Source of the DNA: Gammaproteobacteria bacterium
Lineage (GTDB): Bacteria; Pseudomonadota; Gammaproteobacteria; Pseudomonadales; Azotimanducaceae
Direction of reading: 5' to 3'
Assembly: GCA_009846005.1 (NCBI GenBank)
Contig: VXYL01000091.1
Coordinates: 1-64,000 of the forward strand
Length of the DNA: 64,000 bases
In this document: one piece after another, positions 7,671 to 19,401 of the stretch
Numbering within the stretch: the stretch's first letter is position 1
How the letters are laid out: each line of letters begins with the position of its first letter
Translations under genes and position numbers: made by a program
Notes under the pieces: generated by a model
Told to the model about the DNA's origin: nothing
What the model saw: the letters and a program-made list of their open reading frames with translations, nothing else
The model's database searches: none

Positions 7671-10256
7671 ATGCGAAACGACCGAATCACGACACGCCTG
7701 CAGACGGCACTCGGCCAGGCCCAGTCCTTGGCCGTTGGGCGCGATCACGCCGCAGTGGAACCGCTGCACCTGCTATCCGCCCTGCTGGAAGATGGTGGCA
7801 GCGCCGCAATGCTCCGTGTTGCCGGCGTCGATGTCCAGGCCCTGGCGATGGACGTCCGGCGTCGAATCGACAACCTGCCTCGTATTGGTCGGCCGACAGG
7901 CGAGGTGACCGTGTCTCAGGAGCTCGCCAATATCCTGAACCTTGCCGACCGTGAGGCGCAGCGGCGCGGCGACGACTTCGTCTCCGCGGAAGTCGTTGTG
8001 GGGGCGCTTGGCGCCAATGCCGGAAGTGCTGGGGATGCCCTTCGGGCTGCAGGCTTCGATGCTGCCCGGTTCACCGCGGCCATCGACGCCGCCCGAGGCG
8101 GAGAGGCGGTTCGTGATGCCAACGCCGAGGAAAACCGGGAAGCGCTCGACCGCTACACCGTGGATCTCACGGCTCGCGCGGAGTCCGGCAAGCTTGACCC
8201 CGTTATCGGCCGCGACGACGAGATCCGCCGGACCATCCAGGTCCTGCAACGGCGGACCAAGAACAATCCGGCGCTTATCGGCGAGCCCGGCGTGGGAAAG
8301 ACAGCCATCGTCGAGGGTCTCGCGCAGCGCATTCTGGATGGCGAGGTGCCGGAGGGGCTCAAGAACAAACGCATCCTGTCGCTCGACATGGGCGCATTGA
8401 TCGCCGGCGCGAAGTTCCGGGGTGAATTCGAGGAACGCTTGAAGGCCGTCCTCACGGAACTCGGCAAGCAGGAAGGCAACGTCATCCTGTTCATCGACGA
8501 ACTGCACACCGTCGTCGGCGCCGGCAAGGCAGAGGGCTCCATGGATGCCGGCAACATGCTGAAGCCCGCTTTGGCGCGCGGTGAGCTGCACTGCGTCGGC
8601 GCTACGACGCTCGACGAGTACCGCCTCCACATCGAGAAGGATGCGGCCTTGGAGCGACGTTTCCAGCAAGTCCAGGTGGACGAACCCAGCGTCGAGGACA
8701 CGGTGGCGATCCTGCGCGGGTTGAAGGAGCGCTACGAACTGCACCACGGCGTCGACATCACCGATCCGGCGATCGTCGCGGCCGCCCGACTATCCCATCG
8801 ATACATCAGCGGCCGGCAGCTACCGGACAAGGCGATTGATCTGGTGGACGAAGCGGCGAGCCGAATCCGCGTCGAGATGGACTCGAAGCCCGAGCCGATG
8901 GACCGCCTCGAACGCCGGCTGATCCAACACAAGATCGAACTCGAAGCCTTGAAGGACGAATCCGACGATGCGTCGACCCAGCGTCGCCAGGGACTCGAGG
9001 AGACCATTGCCGAACTGGAGCGGGAATACGCGGATCTCGAGGAGGTCTGGACCGCCGAGAAGGCCAGCGTCAGCGATTCGCAGCAGGTGAAGGAGTCGCT
9101 GGATGCGGCCCGATTGGAGTTCGAGGCGGCGCGCCGGGCGGGCGATCTTGCCAAGATGGCGGAACTGCAGAACGGACGCATCCCCGCCTTGGAGAAGCGA
9201 CTCGCCAACGCGGCCGAGAGCGATGGGCGCGACAACGTGTTGCTCCGCAACCGGGTAACCGACGCGGAGGTCGCACAGATCGTCTGCAAGTGGACGGGCG
9301 TGCCGGTCACCAAGTTACTCGGCGGCGAGCGCGACAAGCTCCTCAAGCTCGAAGGCGCGCTGCACGACCGCGTAGTCGGCCAGGACGAGGCTGTCACGGC
9401 CGTCGCGAACGCCGTTCGCCGGGCCCGCGCCGGGATCGCGGACCCCAATCGGCCGAACGGTAGCTTCCTGTTTCTTGGACCCACGGGGGTTGGCAAGACG
9501 GAGCTGTGCCGCGCCCTCGCCGAGGCGCTGTTCGACAGCGAAGACGCTATGGTTCGCGTCGACATGTCGGAGTACATGGAAAAGCACACGGTGGCGCGGT
9601 TGATCGGTGCGCCGCCGGGCTACGTGGGGTACGAGGAAGGCGGCCAGTTGACGGAGCGGCTGCGACGGCGTCCCTATTCGCTGATCCTTCTCGACGAGAT
9701 CGAGAAGGCGCATCCGGACGTCTTCAACATCCTCCTTCAGGTTCTTGATGACGGCCGCCTCACCGACGGGCACGGGCGCACGGTGGATTTTCGCAACGCG
9801 GTGCTCGTGATGACCTCCAATCTCGGTTCTACCCGGGTGCAGTCGCTGACCAGCGCCGGCCTTGAAGACGACATCCGCGGTGCCGTGATGGAGGAAGTCG
9901 AACGCCAGTTCCGTCCAGAGTTCATCAACCGCATTGATGACGTCGTGGTCTTTGCCCCGTTGAAGAAGCGCGACATGGCGGCGATCGCCGAGATCCAACT
10001 CGAACGTCTACGCGCCCGCTTGGATGAACAGGATCTAGGCCTTGAGATCGAACCGGAAGCGATTGCGTCGTTGGTCGAGCAGGGGTACGACCCGGTGTTC
10101 GGCGCACGACCCCTGAAACGGGCGATACAGCGCAGCCTGGAAAACCCGCTGTCGGCGGCGTTGCTCGAGGGTCGGTTCGTACCCGGCGAGACCATCGGCG
10201 TTAGCCACGATGGCGAGGCCATGCGCTTCGCTGCCGTTGATGGAGTACCGGCGTGA
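7671..10256 (+). CDS. clpB: ATP-dependent disaggregase ClpB
   Basis: Hexameric AAA+ chaperone that, with DnaK, pulls proteins out of aggregates after heat stress. The 861-residue protein has an N domain (1-145), the first AAA module with GEPGVGKT and [13 protein letters not shown], and a long charged coiled-coil M domain (about 400-530), which distinguishes ClpB from ClpA. The second AAA module has [36 protein letters not shown] and [13 protein letters not shown]. The C-terminal D2 domain ends in the ARPLKRAIQ region. The ATG is preceded by GGCCGGAG at 7651-7658. A heat-shock-type promoter lies upstream, and the gene appears monocistronic, with tRNA genes following. Confidence 0.97.
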   Translation: MRNDRITTRLQTALGQAQSLAVGRDHAAVEPLHLLSALLEDGGSAAMLRVAGVDVQALAMDVRRRIDNLPRIGRPTGEVTVSQELANILNLADREAQRRGDDFVSAEVVVGALGANAGSAGDALRAAGFDAARFTAAIDAARGGEAVRDANAEENREALDRYTVDLTARAESGKLDPVIGRDDEIRRTIQVLQRRTKNNPALIGEPGVGKTAIVEGLAQRILDGEVPEGLKNKRILSLDMGALIAGAKFRGEFEERLKAVLTELGKQEGNVILFIDELHTVVGAGKAEGSMDAGNMLKPALARGELHCVGATTLDEYRLHIEKDAALERRFQQVQVDEPSVEDTVAILRGLKERYELHHGVDITDPAIVAAARLSHRYISGRQLPDKAIDLVDEAASRIRVEMDSKPEPMDRLERRLIQHKIELEALKDESDDASTQRRQGLEETIAELEREYADLEEVWTAEKASVSDSQQVKESLDAARLEFEAARRAGDLAKMAELQNGRIPALEKRLANAAESDGRDNVLLRNRVTDAEVAQIVCKWTGVPVTKLLGGERDKLLKLEGALHDRVVGQDEAVTAVANAVRRARAGIADPNRPNGSFLFLGPTGVGKTELCRALAEALFDSEDAMVRVDMSEYMEKHTVARLIGAPPGYVGYEEGGQLTERLRRRPYSLILLDEIEKAHPDVFNILLQVLDDGRLTDGHGRTVDFRNAVLVMTSNLGSTRVQSLTSAGLEDDIRGAVMEEVERQFRPEFINRIDDVVVFAPLKKRDMAAIAEIQLERLRARLDEQDLGLEIEPEAIASLVEQGYDPVFGARPLKRAIQRSLENPLSAALLEGRFVPGETIGVSHDGEAMRFAAVDGVPA

Positions 10257-10266
10257 CGAGTATGAT
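10237..10266 (+). promoter_or_regulatory. Predicted sigma-70 promoter for tRNA-Pro/tRNA-Arg
   Basis: TTGATG (10237-10242) and TATGAT (10261-10266) with an 18-base spacer. The -35 box lies inside the end of clpB. The start would be about 8 bases before the first tRNA, as is usual for stable RNA genes. Confidence 0.5.
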
Positions 10267-10280
10267 CGCCGCGCTTTTCT

Positions 10281-10357
<77 letters not shown>

Positions 10358-10386
10358 GGTATGCGAATCGCCTATGTCCTGTCGAC

Positions 10387-10463
10387 GCGCCCGTAGCTCA
10401 ACTGGACAGAGCATCGGCCTTCTAAGCCGGCGGTTGAAGGTTCGAGTCCTTCCGGGCGCGCCA
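10387..10463 (+). tRNA. tRNA-Arg (UCU)
   Basis: Acceptor GCGCCCG pairs with CGGGCGC. The anticodon stem CGGC/GCCG carries the loop CTTCTAA with anticodon TCT. GTTCGAGTC is the T loop, followed by discriminator G and an encoded CCA. It reads the rare AGA/AGG codons and lies 29 bases after tRNA-Pro, probably in the same transcript. Confidence 0.95.
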
Positions 10464-10464
10464 G

Positions 10465-10493
10465 CCGACCGCTATGCGGTCGGTTCGGATTTA
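10465..10493 (+). terminator. Predicted terminator after tRNA-Arg
   Basis: CCGACCGC and GCGGTCGG form a perfect 8-bp stem around a TAT loop immediately after the tRNA-Arg CCA. The following bases are TTCGGATTT, a weak T-tract. It would separate the Pro-Arg transcript from tRNA-His. Confidence 0.5.
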
Positions 10494-10552
10494 CCGCGGA
10501 AGCCGGTGGTTGGACCGAGGTCCGTCGGGCGGTCGCGATGTAGGTCGTGTGC

Positions 10553-10583
10553 TTGGCGTTTGTGCCGGTGGAAGCGGTAGAAT
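10553..10583 (+). promoter_or_regulatory. Possible sigma-70 promoter for tRNA-His
   Basis: TTGGCG (10553-10558) and TAGAAT (10578-10583), spacer 19 bases, which is longer than ideal. The start would be about 16 bases before tRNA-His. Confidence 0.4.
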
Positions 10584-10606
10584 GCGCGCCCTTGACGTCG
10601 TCCAGT

Positions 10607-10683
10607 GGTGGATGTAGCTCAGTTGGTAGAGCCCCGGATTGTGGATCCGGTGGTCGCGGGTTCAAACCCCGTCATCCACCCCA
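10607..10683 (+). tRNA. tRNA-His (GUG)
   Basis: Acceptor GTGGATG pairs with CATCCAC. The anticodon stem CCGGA/TCCGG carries the loop TTGTGGA with anticodon GTG. A G at 10607 faces the discriminator C at 10680, giving the extra G-1:C73 pair that is the identity element of histidine tRNA. The CCA is encoded. It lies 47 bases before tig. Confidence 0.95.
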
Positions 10684-10730
10684 ATCGGCAACGGTGAGAA
10701 TCCACTTCTAACGATTTCTAGCGATCGACC

Positions 10731-12299
10731 ATGCAGGTATCCGTAGAGACGACGGGTTCGCTCACCCGCAAGATGACCATTGCCGTTCCGGCAGGGGAGT
10801 TCGAAGGTCGAATCGCGGACCGGGTCAGGAGCACGGCCAAGACCGTCTCGCTGCCTGGATTCCGGCGTGGCAGGGTACCGCTCAAAGAGGTTGAGCGCCG
10901 TTTCGGGGACGCACTGCGCAGCGAGGTAGCTTCCGACCTCGTGAAGTCCAGCCTCGAAGACGCCCTACGACAAGAGGAACTTCCCATGGTCGGTGCGCCG
11001 TCCGTGGAATTGGTGAACCTCGACCCCGGCGCCGATCTCGAGTTCACGGCCACGTTCGAGGTTCTTCCGGAAGTGGACCTGGTTGACCTGTCGACGCTCC
11101 ACGTGAGGAGGCCGTTCGCCGAGATTGGCGAAACGGACATCGACGAGATGGTGGAGTCGTTGCGCAAGCAACGCACGGAATGGAATCCCGTCGAACGGGC
11201 CGTTGCCGCCGATGACCGCGTTGTCGTCGATTACTCGGTCACGGTCGATGGCGAAGTCGTGGGCGAACCGCAGGCGGATTTCACTTTTGTCGTGGGTAGT
11301 TCGCAGGTGGCGACCGAGCTCGACACCGCCGTGGTTGGCATGACCGTCGGTGAAACACGGGCGTTTCCGTTGACGATACAACGGAATATCGATGAAACTT
11401 CAGGTGATGTGGAAGCCATAGGCGAAGTCGCGCTGAAGTCGTTGGAAGCGCCGTCGCTGCCGGAACTCGATGGGGATTTCTTCGAATCGTTTGGCGTCGT
11501 CGAGAAAACCGGCTTGTCGGACGATGACGCTCCGACCGGCGACGGTGCGGGTTCGCCCGACGATGGCGGTCCCGACGGGCCGGTGGATGGAGAGAATGGC
11601 GTGCCGCCCGGCACATTCGCGCAGTTCCGGGCGAACGTCCGGGAACGGATGGCGGCCGAACTCGAGGCCGCGGCGCGAAACGAGACCCGGCGCCAGGTCA
11701 TGGCATCCCTGGCAAGGGCGCACCGCTTCGAGTTACCGCGCGTGCTGGTGGAAGAGGAACTCGAACAGGAACGCGAGCGCGCGGTTCGGTTGATGGGCGT
11801 CCAGATCGAACACGCCGGCTTGGGCGACATCGTCGAACAGCGTGTCCGGGAACGCGTTAGGACGCGGCTGGTCGTGCGCGAAGTCGTACGGCGGGAGGGC
11901 CTGCAGGTGGACGACGAGCGGATTCGGGCGAGGATCGAAGAGATCGTGGCGCCGTACGAGCAACCCGACGACGTCCGCAACTGGATCTACGGGGACGAGG
12001 AGCAGCTGCAGCGGGTCGAACTCGATGTCCTAGAGGATCAGCTCGTCGAGCACGTCCTCGCCAAGGCCACCGTGGAAACGGTTGCAGCCACATACAAGGA
12101 TGTCGTGACCGGCAACTCGATCCCGGCGCTCCCGGTCGAGGCGGGGACATCCGCGGACGTGGACCTCGGGGGGTCGCCGCTCGAACGTGACGATGCCGGG
12201 CACGCCGAGGCGGCTTCCGGCGGGGATGCAGCCGTTGGCGAAGCGGACAAACCGGCAAAGGGCCGGCTGCGTCGGTGGTTCGGCGGCAAGCGCGCATAG
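10731..12299 (+). CDS. tig: Trigger factor (ribosome-associated chaperone and prolyl isomerase)
   Basis: Binds ribosomal protein L23 at the exit tunnel and shields nascent chains. The N-terminal ribosome-binding domain contains GFRRGRVP (43-50; family signature GFRxGxxP). A FKBP-type isomerase domain spans about 150-245, and the rest is the helical C-terminal chaperone domain. At 522 residues it is some 85 longer than the usual 430-440. An Asp/Gly/Pro-rich insertion sits at about 258-295, between the isomerase and C-terminal domains, and a low-complexity tail of about 50 residues ends in [11 protein letters not shown]. Both lie between conserved blocks in a continuous frame, so they are not a frameshift artefact. 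It begins the conserved tig-clpP-clpX-lon set. Confidence 0.95.
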   Translation: MQVSVETTGSLTRKMTIAVPAGEFEGRIADRVRSTAKTVSLPGFRRGRVPLKEVERRFGDALRSEVASDLVKSSLEDALRQEELPMVGAPSVELVNLDPGADLEFTATFEVLPEVDLVDLSTLHVRRPFAEIGETDIDEMVESLRKQRTEWNPVERAVAADDRVVVDYSVTVDGEVVGEPQADFTFVVGSSQVATELDTAVVGMTVGETRAFPLTIQRNIDETSGDVEAIGEVALKSLEAPSLPELDGDFFESFGVVEKTGLSDDDAPTGDGAGSPDDGGPDGPVDGENGVPPGTFAQFRANVRERMAAELEAAARNETRRQVMASLARAHRFELPRVLVEEELEQERERAVRLMGVQIEHAGLGDIVEQRVRERVRTRLVVREVVRREGLQVDDERIRARIEEIVAPYEQPDDVRNWIYGDEEQLQRVELDVLEDQLVEHVLAKATVETVAATYKDVVTGNSIPALPVEAGTSADVDLGGSPLERDDAGHAEAASGGDAAVGEADKPAKGRLRRWFGGKRA

Positions 12300-12340
12300 T
12301 CCAGAACACTACGAATACACTGCAACAGGCGAGGGGAATC

Positions 12341-12970
12341 ATGTACAGCAATCAGCCGCCACCGGCCACGAATCTCAACCTGGTCCCGATGGTGCTCGAT
12401 CAGAATGCCCGCGGCGAACGCGCCTACGACATCTATTCCCGGCTGCTGAAGGATCGGATCATTTTCCTCGTCGGCCCGGTTGAAGACTCGGTCGCGAGCG
12501 TGGTCATCGCGCAACTCCTCTATCTGCAGCAGGAGAACCCCGAAAAGGACATTCACATGTACATCAACTCGCCGGGCGGTGCCGTGACATCGGGATTGTC
12601 GATCTACGACACGATGCAATTCGTCACCTGTGACGTCGCCACCTACTGCATCGGCCAGGCCGCCAGCATGGGAGCGTTCCTGTTGGCCGCAGGGGCGAAG
12701 GGAAAACGGCTCGCCCTGCCCAACTCCCGCATCATGCTGCACCAGCCATCGGGAGGTTCCCAGGGGGTCGCCGCCGACATAGAGATCCAGGCCCGGGAAA
12801 TACTCGCCATGCGTGAACGCCTGAACGAAATACTCGCCCGGCACACCGGACAGGGCATCGAACGGATTGCCGAGGACACCGACCGGGACTTCTGGATGAG
12901 CCCGGAAGACGCGGTGGATTACGGTCTGGTCGACATGATCAAGCACCCGGAAACCACGGGCGCAGGTTGA
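12341..12970 (+). CDS. clpP: ATP-dependent Clp protease proteolytic subunit
   Basis: Serine peptidase that forms the two-ring barrel fed by ClpX or ClpA. The catalytic triad is visible at Ser109 (GQAASMGA), His134 (IMLHQPSGG) and Asp183, exactly 12 residues later than in processed E. coli ClpP, which matches a short N-terminal propeptide. The ATG at 12341 is chosen over an upstream in-frame start at 12275 because AGGGGA lies just before it and the 209-residue length fits the family. It sits 41 bases after tig and 159 bases before clpX. Confidence 0.97.
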   Translation: MYSNQPPPATNLNLVPMVLDQNARGERAYDIYSRLLKDRIIFLVGPVEDSVASVVIAQLLYLQQENPEKDIHMYINSPGGAVTSGLSIYDTMQFVTCDVATYCIGQAASMGAFLLAAGAKGKRLALPNSRIMLHQPSGGSQGVAADIEIQAREILAMRERLNEILARHTGQGIERIAEDTDRDFWMSPEDAVDYGLVDMIKHPETTGAG

Positions 12971-13067
12971 TTGCCGGGCATCGCTAGCACGGCCGGTGGG
13001 CCTCGCCAGGGCCCGTCCGGAGGCCGCGATGGCGTACAGGGTTGAGCGACGTTGGGGCGTCGCGGGG

Positions 13068-13094
13068 TTGCAAAATGACCCCTGAGCCCTCATC
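13068..13094 (+). promoter_or_regulatory. Possible sigma-32-like promoter before clpX
   Basis: TTGCAA (13068-13073), a 13-base spacer and CCCTCATC (13087-13094) resemble the heat-shock consensus less well than the clpB promoter does. The start would be about 30 bases before the clpX ATG. Confidence 0.3.
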
Positions 13095-13129
13095 GTTTGG
13101 CATCGGCGGAGCCGACACGAAGGGGCCCC

Positions 13130-14422
<1,293 letters not shown>

Positions 14423-14446
14423 CGGTCTCGAGTTAGCGTCATCCCG

Positions 14447-16891
14447 ATGTCGTCGACCGCCATGCTCACCGAACTCGCCGTACTGCCGTTACGCAAGATG
14501 GTGATCTACCCGCACGGGATCCACCCCTTGTTCGTGGGCACCAAACGCTCGATTCAGGCGCTTGAGTCGAGCATGGCCGGAGACCAGCAGATTCTCCTGG
14601 CCACCAAGCGCGACGCGACCATCGACGACCCGGGACCGGACGACCTCTACGATGTCGGTACCGTCGCGACGATCCTGCAGTTGCTGCCGCTCCCGGACGG
14701 CAAGGTCAAGGTTCTGGTGGAGGGTGGCCAGCGGGCCAAGGTCGACAGTTTCTACGTCGATGGACCGGTGATCGTCGCGGATGTGATTCCGTTCGAAGAG
14801 GTCCCATTGCCCGCCAGGGCGGCACAAGCTGTGCTGCGTTCCCTCATGGGTCGCTTCGAGACACTGGCCAAGTCGTCCAAGGAGATTCGTCAGGACGTCG
14901 TTGCGTCGTTGTCGAGCATCGACGATCCGGCGCGCCTCGTCGACACCATTGCCGCCCAGGCACCGCTCAAGCTGGAGGCCAAGCAGTCCGTGTTGGCGAC
15001 TTTCGATCTCAAGCAACGCGTGCAGCGCATCGAGGCGTACCTGGATGCGGAGATCGAAGCACGCCAGATGGACAAGCGCATCCGCGGGCGGGTCAAAAAA
15101 CAGCTGGAGAAGACTCAGCGCGAGTACTACCTGAACGAGCAGATCAAGGCGATCAACAAGGAACTCGGCGATCTGTCCGACGCGCCGAGCGAATTGGACA
15201 CCCTAAAGGAGCGGATCGACTCCGCGGGAATGCCCAAGGAAGCACGCAAGAAGGCTGCGAACGAACTGGCCAAGCTCCGGATGATGGCGCCCATGTCCGC
15301 AGAAGCCACGGTCGTTCGCAGCTACCTGGACTGGATGCTCTCGATTCCCTGGAAAAAGCGGCGACGCGTGCGGCGCGACCTGCGTGCGGCGCAGCAGATC
15401 CTCGACGATGACCACTACGGTCTCGAAGAGGTCAAGGAGCGGGTTCTGGAGTACCTCGCCGTGCAGGGAAGGGTGAAGAAGCTCAAGGGCCCCGTATTGT
15501 GCCTGGTGGGCGCACCGGGCGTGGGAAAGACTTCCCTCGGCGAGTCGATTGCCCGCGCCACCAACCGCAAGTACGTCCGCATGGCCTTGGGCGGCGTCCG
15601 CGACGAGGCCGAAATCCGCGGCCACCGGCGTACCTACATCGGCTCGATGCCCGGCAAGATACTGCAACGCATGGCGAAGGCCGGGGTGCGCAATCCGCTG
15701 TTTCTCTTGGACGAGATCGACAAGATGGGCATGGACGTTCGTGGCGACCCCGCGTCGGCATTGCTCGAAGTGCTGGATCCCGAGCAGAACCACGCCTTCA
15801 ACGATCACTATCTCGAGGTTGACTACGACCTGTCGGACGTGTTCTTCGTGTGCACGTCCAACTCGATGAACATCCCGCCCGCGCTGCTTGACCGGATGGA
15901 GGTGATCCGGCTGGCTGGCTACACCGAGGAGGAGAAACGCAGCATTGCCTCCCGGTTCCTGATCCCGAAGCAGAAGGGTCTGAACGGTCTCGGCGAAGAC
16001 GACTTCACGGTGAGCGACGATGCGCTGACCCACATGATCCGCTACTACACCAAGGAGGCGGGCGTGCGCGGCCTGGAACGCGAGATCGCCAAGCTCTGCC
16101 GCAAGGTCGTTACCGAACAGTCGCTGGCGGACGATGGCGGCCGCGGGGAGGACGGGAAAGTCGCGTCGAAGGAGATCGACGTCGGCGCCGTTGAGTCGTA
16201 CAACGGCGTGAGAAAGTACACCTACGGCAGGGCTGAGAAGAAAAACCAGGTCGGCGTCGTCACCGGGCTTGCCTGGACCCAGGCGGGCGGCGAGCTTCTC
16301 AATATCGAGGCCTTGGCGGTGGCGGGCAAGGGCCAGCAGATCAAGACCGGCTCATTGGGCGACGTCATGCAGGAGTCGATACAGGCAGCGCTGACGTTCG
16401 TACGAAGCCGAGCGCCGGCGCTTGGCATCCCAGGAGACTTCCACGAACGCTACGACCTCCACATTCACGTGCCGGAGGGGGCGACACGCAAGGACGGTCC
16501 GAGCGCCGGCATCGGGATGTGTACGGCGCTGGTGAGCGTGCTGACTGGAATCGCGGTCTCTGCGGATTTGGCGATGACCGGCGAGATTACTCTGCGCGGC
16601 CAGGTGTTGCCGATCGGCGGACTCAAGGAGAAGCTGCTCGCGGCCCACAGAGGGGGCGTAGCTCGGGTCGTGATTCCGGCGGAGAACGCGCGCGATCTGA
16701 AAGAGGTTCCCGACAACATCAAGGACGACCTCGAGATCCTCCCGGTCGAATGGATGGACGACGTGATCGAGGCCGCGCTCGAGCGTCGACCCGAACCTTG
16801 CACGGCCGAATCCGGCGACACCGAGGCTGTCGTGGGTCCACCGGAACCCGAGGCGCAACCCGGGGAAGGGCTGCCCATCAGCGCCCACTGA
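14447..16891 (+). CDS. lon: ATP-dependent protease Lon
   Basis: Cytoplasmic AAA+ serine protease that degrades misfolded and regulatory proteins. The 814 residues hold the N-terminal substrate-binding domain (LAVLPLRKMVIYPHG), a coiled-coil region (RVKKQLEKTQREYYLNEQ), and the ATPase with GAPGVGKTS and FLLDEIDKMG. The C-terminal protease has catalytic Ser in KDGPSAGIGM and catalytic Lys in GGLKEKLLAA. No strong ribosome-binding site precedes the ATG at 14447; a second ATG five codons later is possible. Only 24 bases separate it from clpX, so co-transcription is likely. Confidence 0.97.
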   Translation: MSSTAMLTELAVLPLRKMVIYPHGIHPLFVGTKRSIQALESSMAGDQQILLATKRDATIDDPGPDDLYDVGTVATILQLLPLPDGKVKVLVEGGQRAKVDSFYVDGPVIVADVIPFEEVPLPARAAQAVLRSLMGRFETLAKSSKEIRQDVVASLSSIDDPARLVDTIAAQAPLKLEAKQSVLATFDLKQRVQRIEAYLDAEIEARQMDKRIRGRVKKQLEKTQREYYLNEQIKAINKELGDLSDAPSELDTLKERIDSAGMPKEARKKAANELAKLRMMAPMSAEATVVRSYLDWMLSIPWKKRRRVRRDLRAAQQILDDDHYGLEEVKERVLEYLAVQGRVKKLKGPVLCLVGAPGVGKTSLGESIARATNRKYVRMALGGVRDEAEIRGHRRTYIGSMPGKILQRMAKAGVRNPLFLLDEIDKMGMDVRGDPASALLEVLDPEQNHAFNDHYLEVDYDLSDVFFVCTSNSMNIPPALLDRMEVIRLAGYTEEEKRSIASRFLIPKQKGLNGLGEDDFTVSDDALTHMIRYYTKEAGVRGLEREIAKLCRKVVTEQSLADDGGRGEDGKVASKEIDVGAVESYNGVRKYTYGRAEKKNQVGVVTGLAWTQAGGELLNIEALAVAGKGQQIKTGSLGDVMQESIQAALTFVRSRAPALGIPGDFHERYDLHIHVPEGATRKDGPSAGIGMCTALVSVLTGIAVSADLAMTGEITLRGQVLPIGGLKEKLLAAHRGGVARVVIPAENARDLKEVPDNIKDDLEILPVEWMDDVIEAALERRPEPCTAESGDTEAVVGPPEPEAQPGEGLPISAH

Positions 16892-16946
16892 ATCCTCGGA
16901 GACACGTCGTGATTCGCGAAATATGACACCGGTGTGCGGTATCCAA

Positions 16947-16975
16947 TTGACGCTATTTCGGTCGGCTGATATAAA
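16947..16975 (+). promoter_or_regulatory. Strong sigma-70 promoter of hupB
   Basis: TTGACG (16947-16952), a 17-base spacer and TATAAA (16970-16975) are close to consensus with ideal spacing. This is the best sigma-70 promoter I see in the window. Transcription would start near 16982, leaving a leader of about 85 bases before hupB. Confidence 0.75.
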
Positions 16976-17067
16976 CGCCGTGATCTCGGCTGGCACTGCC
17001 CGCGCGGGGCCGGTTTGTACGAGATGCACGCTGGTCTAAAGCCACCCACCTTGAGGGACAAGTCCAA

Positions 17068-17340
17068 ATGAACAAATCAGAACTCACCGACGCGATCGCC
17101 GACGAGGCGGACATCTCCAGGGCTTCTGCGGCACGCGCATTGGATGCCGCACTCAACGCGATCCAGGGATCGTTGCAGAACGGCGAACCCGTTGCCCTTG
17201 TGGGATTCGGGACCTTCTCCGTCCGCGAGCGCGGGGCGCGGACCGGTCGCAATCCACGTACGGGGGAGGAGATCGAAATCGCGGCGGCCAAGCTGCCGGC
17301 GTTCAAGCCGGGCAAGGCTCTGAAGGACGCACTCAACTAG
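17068..17340 (+). CDS. hupB: DNA-binding protein HU-beta
   Basis: Small histone-like protein that bends DNA and organises the nucleoid. The 90-residue sequence has the HU fold pattern: [19 protein letters not shown] at the start, [20 protein letters not shown], and the DNA-intercalating arm with [11 protein letters not shown], ending [12 protein letters not shown]. It has its own strong promoter and a GAGGG ribosome-binding site. Placement between lon and ppiD is the conserved gammaproteobacterial order. Confidence 0.97.
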   Translation: MNKSELTDAIADEADISRASAARALDAALNAIQGSLQNGEPVALVGFGTFSVRERGARTGRNPRTGEEIEIAAAKLPAFKPGKALKDALN

Positions 17341-17405
17341 AAGGCCATAGCCGACAGGCGTCGAGATCCCGGCCGGGTTAGGGAAGTCGGCGGGGAGCGC
17401 AATCC

Positions 17406-19301
17406 ATGGTACTGCAGAAGATGCGCGCAGGCGCGCAAGGGATCTTCGCGAAGGTCCTTGTCGCCGTGATCGTGTTCGTGTTGGCGGTGACCGGCTTCGG
17501 CGCGATCCAGCTCTTTTCGGGTGGCGAACCCATCGCCGCGACGGTGAATGGCGACGACATCACCCAGCGCGCGCTGGAGTTGGAGACGCAACGCCAGCGA
17601 GCGATTCAACGCAGTCGCTTGGGAGGCGAGATTTCGGACGAGTTGCTTGATCGCCTTATCGACCGCGGTGCCGTGCTCGATTCCCTCATTGTCAACACGC
17701 TCGTGCGGCAATTCGCGGGTGAACTGGACCTCTCGGTCAGCGAGGGCGCGGTTCAGCGGAACATCCGGGAATCCTTTGCGGGCGTCGAGGGCTTCAACGA
17801 TGCGATGTACCGCAACTGGCTCGCCGGGCTGGGTCACACGCCGACCTCGTACCAGGCCGAACAGGCGGATCTGCTGCTTCGCAACCAAGTCAACGCCAGT
17901 TTGGCGGAGACGAGTTTCGTCACTCCACGGGAGCTGAGGCACAATGCCCGGATCCTGGATCAGGGTCGGGACATCGCCTACCTGCTTTTCGACGTCGAGT
18001 CCTTCGCGGCCCAGGTTGCGGTGACCGAGGAAGAGATCGAGGAGCACTACGGCAACTTCCTGGACGACTACCTGACCCCGGAGAAGCACGACTTCGACTA
18101 CGTGCGAATCCCGCGGGGACCTCTCGAAGCGGAGGTCGTCGTCGAGCAAGCCGAGATCGAGCTTGCCTACCAAGACGAGATCGCGGCCATGCCGGAACCC
18201 CGACGGCATGCGGCGCACATTCTGCTCGAGGTCAACGACGAACGTACTGTCGGGGACGCCATAGCCGTGTTGTCGGAGGTCCGCACCGCCATCGAGGAGG
18301 GTGCAACCTTCGAGGAACGGGCCCGGGCGATCTCGGAGGATCCCTCAGCCGAACAAGGCGGCGACTTGGGCAGCGTTGGCAGAGATGTCTTGCCCGCCGC
18401 TCTCGAGACCGCCCTGTGGTCGCTTTTGCCCGGAGAGATCTCGGCGCCGGTCGAGACCGAGTTCGGCGTCCACCTGATCAAGCTCGTGGATGTCGAGGAT
18501 ATGGACGTCCCAACGTTGGCCGAGCGCGCTCCCGACATCGAGAATGAACTGCGTCGGCAAGAGGCGGACAAGCGCTTCGAGGAGTTGCTGCGGGATGTCG
18601 ATGAACTCGCGTTCGAAGAAGGCGACACGCTTGACGGGTTGGCGGAGCGTTACGGAGTTGAGATCGAGGCGTTGGACGGCGTCACGCGGTCTTCGAGCAC
18701 GGGCATCTTCACGGATGCGGGTGTTCGCCAGGCGGCATATGGGGACGAGGTCCTTGTCGAGGGCTTCAACAGTGCCGCGGTGGCAACCGCGGAGGCAGCG
18801 GTGGTTATTCGGCTGCGGCAACGCCATCCGCCAACCGAACGACTCCTTGACGACGTGCGTGAAGAGATCCGCGGGCGGCTGGCATTGGAGAGCGCGCGTC
18901 GTCAGACGGAGGATGCCGCGTTCGGTGCGTTGACCCAACTCGCCGACGGCGCCACGCCTGCCGAACTCGCCGATGCGACGGGGATCGCATGGCAACGCGC
19001 GGACGGTATGGCGCGCACGGATCAGTCGGTGCCGGCGGAGATCCGCGCCACGGCGTTCGAGATGGGGGCGCCGGAGTCCGGCGAACGGACCTTTGAGATT
19101 GCTGTCATGGGCAATGGATCTCGCGCGTTGGTGGTCCTGTCGAACGTAGCGCTCGGTGACTACGCTGCGACTAGCGAGGCCGACCGCAACGTTCTTGCAC
19201 GTTCGCTTGATCAATTGGTGGCCAACCGGGAGATCGATGCCTTGGTTCGTACCCTGCGCGGCGATGCGTCGATCAGCGCAATCGAGTTCGCGGCCCCGTA
19301 G
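17406..19301 (+). CDS. ppiD: Periplasmic chaperone / peptidyl-prolyl isomerase PpiD
   Basis: Membrane-anchored periplasmic folding factor working near the Sec translocon. One N-terminal membrane helix (about 15-36, VLVAVIVFVLAVTGFGAIQL) is followed by a SurA-like N-terminal domain. A parvulin domain, about residues 260-360, contains RHAAHILLEV, ARAISEDPSAEQGGDLG and FGVHLIKLVDVE. The rest is a less conserved C-terminal region. Length 631 is normal for PpiD. It starts 65 bases after hupB, and a CTTGT palindrome follows its stop codon directly. Confidence 0.93.
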   Translation: MVLQKMRAGAQGIFAKVLVAVIVFVLAVTGFGAIQLFSGGEPIAATVNGDDITQRALELETQRQRAIQRSRLGGEISDELLDRLIDRGAVLDSLIVNTLVRQFAGELDLSVSEGAVQRNIRESFAGVEGFNDAMYRNWLAGLGHTPTSYQAEQADLLLRNQVNASLAETSFVTPRELRHNARILDQGRDIAYLLFDVESFAAQVAVTEEEIEEHYGNFLDDYLTPEKHDFDYVRIPRGPLEAEVVVEQAEIELAYQDEIAAMPEPRRHAAHILLEVNDERTVGDAIAVLSEVRTAIEEGATFEERARAISEDPSAEQGGDLGSVGRDVLPAALETALWSLLPGEISAPVETEFGVHLIKLVDVEDMDVPTLAERAPDIENELRRQEADKRFEELLRDVDELAFEEGDTLDGLAERYGVEIEALDGVTRSSSTGIFTDAGVRQAAYGDEVLVEGFNSAAVATAEAAVVIRLRQRHPPTERLLDDVREEIRGRLALESARRQTEDAAFGALTQLADGATPAELADATGIAWQRADGMARTDQSVPAEIRATAFEMGAPESGERTFEIAVMGNGSRALVVLSNVALGDYAATSEADRNVLARSLDQLVANREIDALVRTLRGDASISAIEFAAP

Positions 19302-19322
19302 GGGACGGGCTTGTCCCGTCCC
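19302..19322. repeat. REP-like palindrome with CTTGT loop, copy 2 (possible ppiD terminator)
   Basis: GGGACGGG and CCCGTCCC form a perfect 8-bp stem around CTTGT, starting on the base after the ppiD stop codon and followed by GTTGCATT. It shares its loop with the palindromes at 1355 and 40848. Its position suggests transcription termination or mRNA 3'-end protection. Confidence 0.6.
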
Positions 19323-19401
19323 GTTGCATTGGAAGACCTCCAGATCCGGCACGCTCGGGCCGGCGCATCGGGCGTCGCTCCTCCCATGATCGACGGCGGC
19401 G

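Noticed and set aside
12714-12721. CCCTGCCC inside clpP, a KOPS motif pointing away from dif
   Set aside because: Kept as the single counterexample in the polarity count; one exception among 15 motifs does not overturn the trend.
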